Shown here in pieces: positions 14,448 through 22,077 of a stretch of DNA of 24,087 bases; the stretch's first letter is position 1, and the number at the start of each line of letters is the position of its first letter. The notes beneath the pieces are model-generated. The model did not search any database and was not told the origin of the DNA. It worked only from the letters and a program-made list of their open reading frames with translations. The stretch lies in NCBI GenBank assembly GCA_002431865.1, contig DJEI01000084.1:1-24087 (forward strand), written 5' to 3'. The DNA is from Lachnospiraceae bacterium UBA5902 (GTDB lineage Bacteria > Bacillota > Clostridia > Lachnospirales > Lachnospiraceae). The position numbers were made by a program, and so were the translations under genes.

Positions 14448-16010
14448 TTAGCTTAACGCACTTAAACGTTCTGCAAGTACCTGCAATTCACTGACGATAT
14501 CGCCAACCTCCACAACGATGGAGCTGTTTTCCTCACTGCTCTCGAGTGTGATGCTGGAATGTGCAGTTACTTCCTCTGTCGCTGCTGAGATCGTCTGGAT
14601 GCTGTCCACGATTGCCTCGTTCGACTGTGCCAGTGAAGATACAAGTCCGGTCAGTTCCTCTGTCAACTGGTGGATATCCTGTGTCCGGCTTGCGATCGTC
14701 TCGAAGCTGGATGCAGTCTCTGTTGCTGCGATGCTCTGCAGCTTATTGTTATCGATCAGGTAACTGACAACATTTACAACTTCGGTCAGCTCCTCTGAAA
14801 TATTTCCAATCAATTCTGCGATATTGACCGTTGCTTCCTGCGTCTGATCTGCAAGCGCAGAAATCTCTGATGCAACGACAGCAAAACCCTTACCGGCTTC
14901 GCCAACTCTTGCTGCCTCGATACTTGCATTTAAGGATAGAAGGCCTGTCTGATCGGTAATATTGCCGATGATATCGACGATGTTCTGCATCTGGCTTGCA
15001 TATGCTGTCAGCTTGTCAAGCTCCGTTGCAACCTTCTTGCTTGCCTCATCGCTTGTACCCACCTGCGAAATCAACTCATCGATCTTGTTCTTGCCCTGTG
15101 CGACTTCCTCACTTGCCTCGTTCATATCGTTCTCAATCGTGTCGGATACATTCTCCACACGCTCAATTGCATGTTGGATTTCCTCTGTCTTAAGAAGCTG
15201 GGACTGTACCGACTCTGCGGTATCATTCGTTCCATTTGTTACTTCTTCCATAGAAGCCTTTGTCTTTGTAATCGAATCCTCGAGCGTTGTCATCTTCTCG
15301 GATACTGCCAGAATATCCCCGATCATGTTCTCAGAGATCTCCAGAATCTGCTCTAACATTGCAGACACAGACTCCTTTTCCTTCGTGATAGCCTTCATCT
15401 TCGCTTCGTTGTTCGAGATGATCACATTTGTCGCCATCACCATGAACACTGCAAATAACAGTGTAAAACCAATCCGGATTTCAACATTCGGCAGATCTTC
15501 CGATGTGATCATACCATTTGCTGCCATGTAGATTACATGAACCAGATTGATCAGGAACATACCTCCCGCTGCGCCAAAACTCAATTGTTTCTGTCCATAC
15601 ACAATGACGAAAAAACTAACGAGTGCACCATACACGAATGCAACTGGCGAAACGGTTGTAAATATCGTAAATGTATAGAATACTGTATATGAATAAATCA
15701 AAATCCGCTTCAGATTCTCACTCGCCGGATTCCGCTTATACACAATCCAGATTGCTGCCAGCGGCAGGATTGAAAGTGCCGCAAAGATAGCAAAATATCC
15801 ACCTGTACGACTGCCCTTGATAACCTCGACAAGATAGCATGCCAGCAAAACGGCATTGTAGACGGAATATCCGATCACCGTAAACCGGTTCGCCCGGCTC
15901 GTTCCTTCCAGACTATCCAGCGTGTTTTTTATTTCTGCGACTTTTTCCTGCATCTTTTCCTGCATATTATCATGTGCTGCAGCCATCGCTTCTCTTATAT
16001 TTTCTTCCAT
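14448..16010 (-). CDS. Methyl-accepting chemotaxis protein with six membrane segments
   Basis: A 520-residue receptor. After a 40-residue amphipathic N-terminus come about six hydrophobic segments (roughly 42-63, 72-91, 103-120, 121-138, 146-164, 180-199), with only short loops and no periplasmic-type sensor domain. The rest is a long helical signalling domain; the conserved hairpin tip is [20 protein letters not shown] (348-367) followed by [16 protein letters not shown], which binds CheA/CheW. Glu- and Gln-rich helices offer methylation sites; no C-terminal CheR-tethering pentapeptide is seen. The stimulus is unknown; the polytopic membrane domain may sense a membrane or redox signal. AGGAGG is 10 bases before the ATG. 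Confidence 0.92.
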   Translation of the reverse strand: MEENIREAMAAAHDNMQEKMQEKVAEIKNTLDSLEGTSRANRFTVIGYSVYNAVLLACYLVEVIKGSRTGGYFAIFAALSILPLAAIWIVYKRNPASENLKRILIYSYTVFYTFTIFTTVSPVAFVYGALVSFFVIVYGQKQLSFGAAGGMFLINLVHVIYMAANGMITSEDLPNVEIRIGFTLLFAVFMVMATNVIISNNEAKMKAITKEKESVSAMLEQILEISENMIGDILAVSEKMTTLEDSITKTKASMEEVTNGTNDTAESVQSQLLKTEEIQHAIERVENVSDTIENDMNEASEEVAQGKNKIDELISQVGTSDEASKKVATELDKLTAYASQMQNIVDIIGNITDQTGLLSLNASIEAARVGEAGKGFAVVASEISALADQTQEATVNIAELIGNISEELTEVVNVVSYLIDNNKLQSIAATETASSFETIASRTQDIHQLTEELTGLVSSLAQSNEAIVDSIQTISAATEEVTAHSSITLESSEENSSIVVEVGDIVSELQVLAERLSALS

Positions 16011-16058
16011 AAAGCATGTTCCTCCTATGTTGTATATTTATATCCTGTCCTGCTTATG

Positions 16059-16087
16059 ATTTTACCACATTTCTATACTCTCCACAA
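16059..16087 (-). promoter_or_regulatory. Putative promoter of the chemotaxis receptor
   Basis: Minus strand: -35 TTGTGG (16082-16087), 17-bp spacer, -10 TAAAAT (16059-16064). Overlapping it, TAAA followed 13 bases later by CAGGATAT weakly resembles a flagellar sigma factor (SigD/FliA) promoter. Confidence 0.4.
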
Positions 16088-16098
16088 ATCATACTCAT

Positions 16099-16323
16099 TT
16101 ATTTAGAAAGATTCTTCAGCTCTTGTACCAGCTGCATATCTTCCGGTTTTACTTTCATGTTCGTACAAAGGTTTTTTCCTTCTGCTGTTGTCACGTTAAT
16201 CTCAATAATCGAACCTTCCCCAATCTGTTTCGACGCCGCCTTGAAAAATGCCGAAAGCTTCGGATGGTTCGTCGTAAACTGTGCCAGCAGCCCTTTTGCT
16301 TTCATTAAATTCATTGGATTCAT
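16099..16323 (-). CDS. Small conserved-looking protein of 74 residues, coupled to glpK
   Basis: It begins 6 bases after the glpK stop, with AAAGGAG 7 bases before its ATG and codon use like its neighbours, so it is a real gene. The protein is basic at the N-terminus (MNLMKAKGLLAQFTTNHPKLSAFFKAA) and ends in a strand-rich part (GSIIEINVTTAEGKNL, TNMKVKPEDMQLVQEL). There is no signal peptide, membrane segment or cysteine cluster. It resembles small hypothetical proteins I associate with Lachnospiraceae, but no function is known to me. Its placement makes co-translation with glycerol kinase likely. Confidence 0.8.
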   Translation of the reverse strand: MNPMNLMKAKGLLAQFTTNHPKLSAFFKAASKQIGEGSIIEINVTTAEGKNLCTNMKVKPEDMQLVQELKNLSK

Positions 16324-16329
16324 GTCTGT

Positions 16330-17868
16330 CTACTCTCCTTTAGCCCAATCAAATGATGTCCGCACGGCTTTCTCCCAGCCACGTATACGCACATTCTTCT
16401 CTTCTTCTGTGATCTGTGGTTCAAATATCCGTTCCGTCTGTGCATTGTTTCGGATCTCGTCCATATCTTTCCAATACGAGACAGCCAGTCCTGCAAAATA
16501 CGCCGCCCCAAGCGCCGTCGACTCCACACATACCGGTCGCCGCACCGGAACCTGTATAATATCCGCCTGTGTCTGCATCAGGTAATTATTCGCACTGGCT
16601 CCACCGTCCACATTCAACGATTGCAGATGGATACCGGAATCCTGATTCATCGCCGCAAGCACATCTGCCACCTGATAGGCAATCGAATCGAGCGTTGCAC
16701 GCACGATATGTTTTTTATTCACTCCTCGTGTCAATCCCACGATCGTACCACGCGCATAGCTGTCCCAATACGGGGCTCCAAGCCCGGTAAATGCCGGAAC
16801 GACATAGCAGCCTGCCGTATCGTCTACCTGTGTGGCAAGTGCCTCACTCTGTGCCGCATCCCGGATAAATTCCATCTCGTCGCGCAGCCACTGGATCACT
16901 GCCCCTGCAACGAATATAGAACCTTCAAGTGCGTAATTGATCTTTCCATCTCTGCCCCAGCCAATCGTCGTAACAAGGCCGTGCTTGGAAAGAATTGGTG
17001 TCTCTCCGGTATTCATCAGAAGAAAACAACCCGTTCCATATGTGTTCTTCGCATCGCCCGCCTGAAAGCAATTCTGTCCAAAGAGTGCTGCCTGCTGATC
17101 GCCTGCGGCACCCGCGATTGGGATCTCGCCACCCAGCAGATTCGTACATGTATACCCATAGACTTCACTGTTCGAGCGCACCTCTGGCAGCATGCATTCT
17201 GGAATATCCAACAGCTTTAAGATATCTGCATCCCACCGGAGCGTATGAATATTGAACATCATCGTCCGCGATGCATTGGAATAATCCGTCACATGCACCA
17301 CTCCACCGGTCAGCTTCCAGATCAGCCATGTCTCTACCGTTCCGAACAACAACTCTCCGGCTTCCGCGCGCTGCCTTGCCTGTGGCACATGGTCTAACAC
17401 CCATTTTACCTTTGTTGCAGAGAAATACGGATCCAAAATCAGTCCGGTCTTTTGCTGGATCATATCCTTGATCGGAAGCACATTTCTCTCCGCATCAATC
17501 ATCGTCTGTCCAAGCAACGCCTCACAATACTCCGCCGTTCTCCGGCACTGCCAGACGATCGCGTTGCAGACCGGCTGTCCGGTCTTTTTATCCCAGATGA
17601 TCGTTGTCTCACGCTGGTTTGTAATTCCGATGGCTGCGATATCCTCTGCCGTCACATTGATCTTTGACATCGCCTCAACTGCCACGCCAAGCTGCGTCGA
17701 CCAGATCTCATTTGCATCATGCTCCACCCAGCCTGGCTGCGGAAATATCTGTGTAAATTCTTTCTGCGCCATACTCACAATTGTTCCGCTCTTATCAAAT
17801 AAGATACAGCGGTTACTTGTTGTACCGGCATCAAGCGCCATAATATAACGTTTCCTTTGTTTCTCCAA
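16330..17868 (-). CDS. glpK: Glycerol kinase
   Basis: A 512-residue FGGY-family kinase that phosphorylates glycerol to sn-glycerol-3-phosphate with ATP. Diagnostic stretches are [18 protein letters not shown] at the N-terminus, [42 protein letters not shown] (catalytic Asp), [14 protein letters not shown] and [12 protein letters not shown]. The start is probably the TTG at 17868: GAGG lies 8 bases upstream and it leaves a normal N-terminus; the frame continues upstream to 17892 but lacks a good site. It follows the Cys-motif protein by 10 bases. No glpF or glpD is in the window, so the glycerol source may be internal, for example from lipid hydrolysis. Confidence 0.95.
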   Translation of the reverse strand: MEKQRKRYIMALDAGTTSNRCILFDKSGTIVSMAQKEFTQIFPQPGWVEHDANEIWSTQLGVAVEAMSKINVTAEDIAAIGITNQRETTIIWDKKTGQPVCNAIVWQCRRTAEYCEALLGQTMIDAERNVLPIKDMIQQKTGLILDPYFSATKVKWVLDHVPQARQRAEAGELLFGTVETWLIWKLTGGVVHVTDYSNASRTMMFNIHTLRWDADILKLLDIPECMLPEVRSNSEVYGYTCTNLLGGEIPIAGAAGDQQAALFGQNCFQAGDAKNTYGTGCFLLMNTGETPILSKHGLVTTIGWGRDGKINYALEGSIFVAGAVIQWLRDEMEFIRDAAQSEALATQVDDTAGCYVVPAFTGLGAPYWDSYARGTIVGLTRGVNKKHIVRATLDSIAYQVADVLAAMNQDSGIHLQSLNVDGGASANNYLMQTQADIIQVPVRRPVCVESTALGAAYFAGLAVSYWKDMDEIRNNAQTERIFEPQITEEEKNVRIRGWEKAVRTSFDWAKGE

Positions 17869-17878
17869 TTCCCGTTCC

Positions 17879-18601
17879 TCACTTTTGTCCAAATATTCTC
17901 TGATATCCGTAATTTAGCTTCTGCTCCGGTTCCACAGCAGCTGCCATCTCCTGTGTTTCCATCCGCACCTGTATCTGCCTTGCCTCCTGCATACGGTTCT
18001 CGCATTCCAGATTCCCGCAGTTCATACAGATCCCCTGACACTGCTGCCCCGGATTATCTGATAGCAGGGCAAAAAATACCACGCTTTTGGATGGCTGTAG
18101 CACGCCATATTCATTTGCCGTTATATCATTTTCCTGTCCAATATCTGCCGGCTGTCTGCCGTACACTTCCATAAGAAGTGCCTGCATCCCATCCAGTGGA
18201 ATTTCCTCCCCTACAAACACATAACGCTTCACATAGCGGCGGTGGAATTTCGGATAGCTCTGATTGAAATCCGCATACATCTGCAGAAGCAGCTCATTTG
18301 CCACACACTCCACCATATAGCTTTCCGATAACGCGTGCTCCCGCTCATAATATTCCTGCAGGCGGTCCACACCTTCGCCAAGTGTCATCGCCACAAGTGC
18401 CGACTGTTCTGCATCGAGAAGCGGAACGCCCCGCATCCGTGTGTTGATTCGATAGATTGCATACGGTGCCATGTAAGTGCGAACCTTCTCATACACCTGC
18501 TGCAACGCTTCTTTTTCTTCTGTGGAAAAATGATATTTGCGTATCACCTGCTCGATAAATACGTCCTTATTTGGTTGTTCAACTGCCATTCTGACTTTCA
18601 T
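17879..18601 (-). CDS. Methionine-synthase (MetH) activation-domain-like protein with a four-Cys motif
   Basis: A 240-residue cytosolic protein. The middle ([39 protein letters not shown]) resembles the free-standing relatives of the vitamin B12-dependent methionine synthase activation domain in Clostridia, which carry a similar P-x-KSV stretch followed by a cysteine motif. Here the cysteines are Cys188, Cys192, Cys195 and Cys200 (C-x3-C-x2-C-x4-C), which could hold an iron-sulphur cluster or a metal. By family, a role in reductive reactivation of a corrinoid protein is possible; the context (nth, hydrolase, glpK) does not support it directly. It is 17 bases downstream of the hydrolase gene. 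Confidence 0.55.
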   Translation of the reverse strand: MKVRMAVEQPNKDVFIEQVIRKYHFSTEEKEALQQVYEKVRTYMAPYAIYRINTRMRGVPLLDAEQSALVAMTLGEGVDRLQEYYEREHALSESYMVECVANELLLQMYADFNQSYPKFHRRYVKRYVFVGEEIPLDGMQALLMEVYGRQPADIGQENDITANEYGVLQPSKSVVFFALLSDNPGQQCQGICMNCGNLECENRMQEARQIQVRMETQEMAAAVEPEQKLNYGYQRIFGQK

Positions 18602-18618
18602 AGTTCCACTCTTACCGT

Positions 18619-19542
18619 TTAATTTTTTATAAAATCATATATGTCTTGATATACCCGTTTTCTGCCTTTTTCATTCAGAATTTCATGACGCATACCCTTG
18701 TACATCGCACCCCGGACATCCGTATATCCAAGATCCTTCATAAAATGAATTGCTTTTCCAAAATCACTTGGACTGATTGCACATGGATCATCCTTGCCGG
18801 AGAAGAACTTGATCGGCAGATCCTTATGCTTCATCTGCCAGCCATCCTTGCTGTATGTCTCCTGTAGAAGATAGGCCAGATTCTCATAGCCATCTAATGT
18901 AAACGTGAAATTGCAATACCTATCGTTGTTGTATTTTTCTACCGCATCGCGATCAGAATTGATCCACGCATGCTGTAATTTTTCCTTCTTAAATCGTCTC
19001 TCGTAGCTCGAATTCATCATGATATAATCCATAAGCTTTGAGTGCCTGCGTCTGCCCTTGCATCCACGGAGGATCTTCAATAACCGCAGTCCCGGTGCAA
19101 TGCCATGCCGCATCGAAGGACTTCCGACAATCACTGCCTTGTCGATCTCATCGTCATACCGCTTCAGATAACAGCGGGCTACAAGAGAACCCATACTGTG
19201 TCCAAGCAGAATATATGGCACATCTCCGACACTCTCTTTAATCAGTTCTGTCACCTGATGTGCATCTTCGATCAAGCCATCATATCCGGCATCGTAGAAA
19301 TATCCGAGATCTGCATCACTCACGACGCTGCTGCCATGTCCACGATGATCATGAATCACACACAGATATCCTTTCTCCGCCAGAAATTTCATAAAATCAT
19401 AATACCGTTCCTTGTGTTCACACATTCCATGCAAAATCTGCACCACGCCGATGATCTTCCCTTCCGGCGCAACTGTCATCGCATGAATTTCAAGCTTATC
19501 TGCATGTGAATGAAATTTAAACTCTCTATATTTGACTGCCAT
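18619..19542 (-). CDS. Alpha/beta hydrolase, monoacylglycerol lipase-like (Hydrolase_4/S33)
   Basis: A 307-residue protein from the ATG at 19542, chosen for AGGAGG 6 bases upstream. The fold is shown by the oxyanion motif LHGMCEHKERY, the HDHRGHGSS strand-loop and the nucleophile elbow GHSMGS (Ser about 116); the acid is in SGKDDP (about 251-252) and the histidine in GMRHEIL (about 286). HGMxEHxxRY and HDHRGHG are typical of the lysophospholipase/monoacylglycerol lipase group, which release fatty acid from monoacylglycerols. No signal peptide, so it acts in the cytosol. With glpK two genes downstream, released glycerol could be phosphorylated; this link is inferred. Confidence 0.88.
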   Translation of the reverse strand: MAVKYREFKFHSHADKLEIHAMTVAPEGKIIGVVQILHGMCEHKERYYDFMKFLAEKGYLCVIHDHRGHGSSVVSDADLGYFYDAGYDGLIEDAHQVTELIKESVGDVPYILLGHSMGSLVARCYLKRYDDEIDKAVIVGSPSMRHGIAPGLRLLKILRGCKGRRRHSKLMDYIMMNSSYERRFKKEKLQHAWINSDRDAVEKYNNDRYCNFTFTLDGYENLAYLLQETYSKDGWQMKHKDLPIKFFSGKDDPCAISPSDFGKAIHFMKDLGYTDVRGAMYKGMRHEILNEKGRKRVYQDIYDFIKN

Positions 19543-19556
19543 GTATAGCCTCCTGT

Positions 19557-20195
19557 CTATTTTACGCCACATTTCTTACAAATATCCTGCAGACAGCACA
19601 CATCACAATGCGGCTTCGTGCGCGCACTGCACACATCTCTGCCATGATATACCAGCCGGTGGCATAAATCGCTGCCCTCTTCCGGTGGGATGATCTTCCA
19701 CAATGCCATCTCGACCTTCTTTGGATCTTTCTCGCCATCCACAAGTCCCATCCGGTTCACCAGACGAATACAATGTGTATCCGTCACGATTGCAGGCTTG
19801 CCGAACACATCGCCCATAATCAGATTTGCACTCTTTCTTCCAACGCCCGGGAGTGCCAGCAATGCGTCAAAATCATCCGGTACATTGTCCTGATATCGCT
19901 CGTGCAATACTTTCATACATGCACAGATATCTTTCGCCTTGCTTCTTCCAAGTCCACACGGACGCACAATTACTTCTACATCCTCCGGTCTCGCCTCTGC
20001 AAGTGCTGCTACAGTCGGATATTTCGCATACAGATCCTGCACCACGATATTGACTCTCGCATCTGTACATTGTGCTGCCAGACGCACCTCGACCAGCAGC
20101 TTCCACGCTTCATCATACTCCAAAGTACATGTGGCATCCGGGTATGCTTCCCTCAAACGCTCTATAATTATAGCGGCTCGTTGTTTCTTCGTCAT
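19557..20195 (-). CDS. nth: Endonuclease III, DNA glycosylase/AP lyase
   Basis: A 212-residue base-excision repair enzyme that removes oxidised pyrimidines and cuts at abasic sites. The helix-hairpin-helix LPGVGRKSAN (115-124) contains catalytic Lys121; the catalytic aspartate is Asp139 in VTDTHCIRL. A C-terminal iron-sulphur cluster is formed by Cys189, Cys197, Cys200 and Cys206. The first spacing is seven residues (C-x7-C-x2-C-x5-C), one more than in E. coli (C-x6-C). It is the first gene of a five-gene operon; the hydrolase starts 14 bases after its stop. Confidence 0.95.
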   Translation of the reverse strand: MTKKQRAAIIIERLREAYPDATCTLEYDEAWKLLVEVRLAAQCTDARVNIVVQDLYAKYPTVAALAEARPEDVEVIVRPCGLGRSKAKDICACMKVLHERYQDNVPDDFDALLALPGVGRKSANLIMGDVFGKPAIVTDTHCIRLVNRMGLVDGEKDPKKVEMALWKIIPPEEGSDLCHRLVYHGRDVCSARTKPHCDVCCLQDICKKCGVK

Positions 20196-20226
20196 CGCAC
20201 AGTATCTCCATTATTTTATCCTTTAT

Positions 20227-20255
20227 ATCATACCAAAATTCATGAAAAATGAAAA
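20227..20255 (-). promoter_or_regulatory. Promoter of the nth operon
   Basis: Minus strand: -35 TTTTCA (20250-20255), 17-bp spacer, -10 TATGAT (20227-20232), with a TGG just upstream of the -10 (extended type). It lies 31 bases before the nth ATG. Confidence 0.62.
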
Positions 20256-20292
20256 CCTTTTTCTCCCTCGATTTATCTTCGTTTTTTTCATC

Positions 20293-20322
20293 TTGACGTA
20301 CCCAATTTTACTTTTGTATAAT
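20293..20322 (+). promoter_or_regulatory. Promoter of the plus-strand tetR gene
   Basis: -35 TTGACG (20293-20298), 18-bp spacer, -10 TATAAT (20317-20322). TTTACTT (20307-20313) and AAGTAAA (20332-20338) form an inverted repeat around the -10 and start site, a possible operator for the tetR product. It diverges from the nth promoter. Confidence 0.75.
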
Positions 20323-20399
20323 ATTGTAATCAAGTAAAGTAATTGACGCATCTTTCTATATCGTCAAGCAAGCATATCATACAACTGGAGGAACCGGAT

Positions 20400-20933
20400 A
20401 TGGATTTACGCATACAGAAAACAAGACAGAACATTTTTCAGGCATTCATCGAACTTCGGGAGAAATATCCTTTGGAGAAGATTACCGTCAAGGAGCTGAC
20501 AGAACGTGCCCAGATCAGCAAGCAGACCTTCTATCTTCACTACCAGGATATGTATGATCTGTCCGAGCGCATTGAACAGTCCATGATTCAGGAGATGTTA
20601 AAAGAACTTCCTTACCCGGAAAATATCCTTACCCATACAGGCGAGGTCACAAAGCAGTTGTTCCAGAAAGCAATCGATCAGGGTCATAATTTCCGGGTTG
20701 TCTTTTCCGGCTCCCGCGTCAGCGCACTTACCGAAGGGCTGGAAACGTCCCTCAAAAATGCATTATACGAGAAATGTCCAAAATACCGCACCGATCTCCG
20801 CGCCAATATTCTCATCACAATTCTGGTTCAAGGCTGTTACCACGCCTACGAACAGTATTCAACAATTGATCAGGATCGTGTTGTGTCTATTATCAGTAAA
20901 ATTGCAGATGAGATCTCAAACGAATGTAAATAA
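20400..20933 (+). CDS. TetR/AcrR-family transcriptional regulator
   Basis: A 177-residue protein from the ATG at 20400, set by GGAGG 8 bases upstream. The N-terminal domain is TetR-like (KTRQNIFQAFIELREKYPLEKITVKELTERAQISKQTFYLHYQDMYDL; recognition helix about 38-50). The type with R-x-N-I-x-x-A-F-I-E-L and a C-terminal YHAYEQY region is typical of the Firmicute TetR_C_33/DhaS-like group. It is divergently placed from nth and stands alone. Its target may be itself or a gene elsewhere; the sequence does not tell. Confidence 0.9.
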   Translation: MDLRIQKTRQNIFQAFIELREKYPLEKITVKELTERAQISKQTFYLHYQDMYDLSERIEQSMIQEMLKELPYPENILTHTGEVTKQLFQKAIDQGHNFRVVFSGSRVSALTEGLETSLKNALYEKCPKYRTDLRANILITILVQGCYHAYEQYSTIDQDRVVSIISKIADEISNECK

Positions 20934-20943
20934 AAGAAATCCT

Positions 20944-21084
20944 AAAAATGCAAAAGCGGTCAACTTGGGGATAGTTGACCGCCAGCTGCGTTATCAAATA
21001 ACGCGAAGGAGAAATGTGTGTCTTGTGACACTAATATGAATCTTGGGGGGATTCTATATATATAAAGCATTCTCATGCTTTATA
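20944..21084 (-). ncRNA. Candidate small RNA with five stem-loops and intrinsic terminator
   Basis: On the minus strand, a promoter-like TCGACA (21113-21118), 17-bp spacer and TATGAA (21090-21095) would start a transcript near 21083. Five stem-loops follow: ATAAAGCAT/ATGCTTTAT (21062-21083), GAATC/GATTC around a C-rich loop (21038-21054), GTGTC/GACAC (21018-21031), GCGTTAT/ATAACGC (20988-21004) and GCGGTCAAC/GTTGACCGC (20956-20982). The last is followed by TTTTGCATTTTT, a good terminator. The genes on both sides are on the plus strand, so the terminator must serve a local minus-strand transcript of about 140 bases. No known RNA family was recognised, and no frame longer than a few codons with a start is visible. 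Confidence 0.5.
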
Positions 21085-21233
21085 CCAATTTCATAAGACT
21101 TCCTTCCTCTTTTGTCGATTCGCCTCTACACGAGTTATCTTTTGTAGAAATGTATCTCTTGAAGTCTATGGTTGTATAATACAGATTTTTTTTGGTTTTT
21201 TATATCAAATATATGTCTTTTTTTGCACCATTA

Positions 21234-21242
21234 TGATATACT
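21234..21242 (+). promoter_or_regulatory. Extended -10 promoter of the araC-type gene
   Basis: TGA-TATACT (TG at 21234-21235, -10 at 21237-21242) on the plus strand, without a clear -35. It is 52 bases before the ATG. Such promoters often need an activator. The stretch 21100-21230 otherwise shows only AT-rich sequence. Confidence 0.5.
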
Positions 21243-21294
21243 ATTAAAAAAATTTAAAGCAGAGAAATTTTTAGGATTTTTAGAAGGAGTATCT

Positions 21295-22074
21295 ATGAAT
21301 ATCGACAAAGAAGTAAATCTGAAATTATTTCATCAACAACAGGAGCAAAGCCGCCATCTGGACTACGAAAAAGAATTTGGCATCTACAAAGCAATTGCCA
21401 ATGGCAACATGGAGGAGGTAAAAGCCCGTCATAAAGAATATGAGGAACACAAAGGCTACACAACTGGCGAAGACAGAAATGGTGTATTGTCTGCCGATCC
21501 ATTACAGAATGCCAAGTATCACTTTGTGATCCTTGCAGCTATGACAAGCCGTTTCTGTGCACAGTATGGTCTTCCACGTGAGGTTGCCTACAGTATGAGC
21601 GATATATTTATCCAGCGTATGGATGTATGCAAGAAGAAAGAAGAAGTCGACAGGCTTCAGACTGAAATGATCATGAGCTATACCAAAGCGATGCAGGATA
21701 ACCGTAGCAAGGGAATCTATTCCAAGCAGATCGTCAAATGTGTCGATTACATCCATGCCAATCTGCAACAGGAGCTTCGCCTGGAAAGTATCGCGGAATA
21801 CCTCAATATGAATCCAACGTATCTTTCCCGTCTGTTTAAAAAGGAAATGGATGTTTCGATCTCCGCTTATATCAAGACCGAACGTTTGAAAACTGCCGCA
21901 CACCTGCTGCAATACAGCAATTATTCCATCTCTGAAATATCAGAGTACTTAAACTTCTCCTCCCAGAGTCATTTCACAAGCTCCTTCCAGGAGTTGTATG
22001 GACTCACGCCAAAGAAGTACCGGGATTTACATACAAGCTGTGAATCTCCGGATCTGGAAGATTCCGAAAACTAA
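21295..22074 (+). CDS. AraC-family transcriptional regulator
   Basis: A 259-residue protein from the ATG at 21295, set by AAGGAG 5 bases upstream; the frame extends 41 codons further but through AT-rich promoter sequence. The C-terminal AraC domain has both helix-turn-helix units: LRLESIAEYLNMNPTYLSRL (161-180) and ISEISEYLNFSSQSHFTSSF (212-231), ending with the family signature GLTPKKYRD. The N-terminal 140 residues are helical, without a cupin fold or membrane segment, and include LSADPLQNAKYHFVILAAM, a stretch shared by a clostridial AraC subgroup. The ligand is unknown. It ends 3 bases before the convergent ABC-F gene. Confidence 0.9.
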   Translation: MNIDKEVNLKLFHQQQEQSRHLDYEKEFGIYKAIANGNMEEVKARHKEYEEHKGYTTGEDRNGVLSADPLQNAKYHFVILAAMTSRFCAQYGLPREVAYSMSDIFIQRMDVCKKKEEVDRLQTEMIMSYTKAMQDNRSKGIYSKQIVKCVDYIHANLQQELRLESIAEYLNMNPTYLSRLFKKEMDVSISAYIKTERLKTAAHLLQYSNYSISEISEYLNFSSQSHFTSSFQELYGLTPKKYRDLHTSCESPDLEDSEN

Positions 22075-22077
22075 CCT

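Noticed and set aside
16055..16075. Flagellar sigma-factor promoter for the chemotaxis receptor
   Set aside because: The TAAA block fits, but the spacing is 13 bases and the first half of the -10 (GCC) is not matched; kept only as an alternative in the promoter entry.
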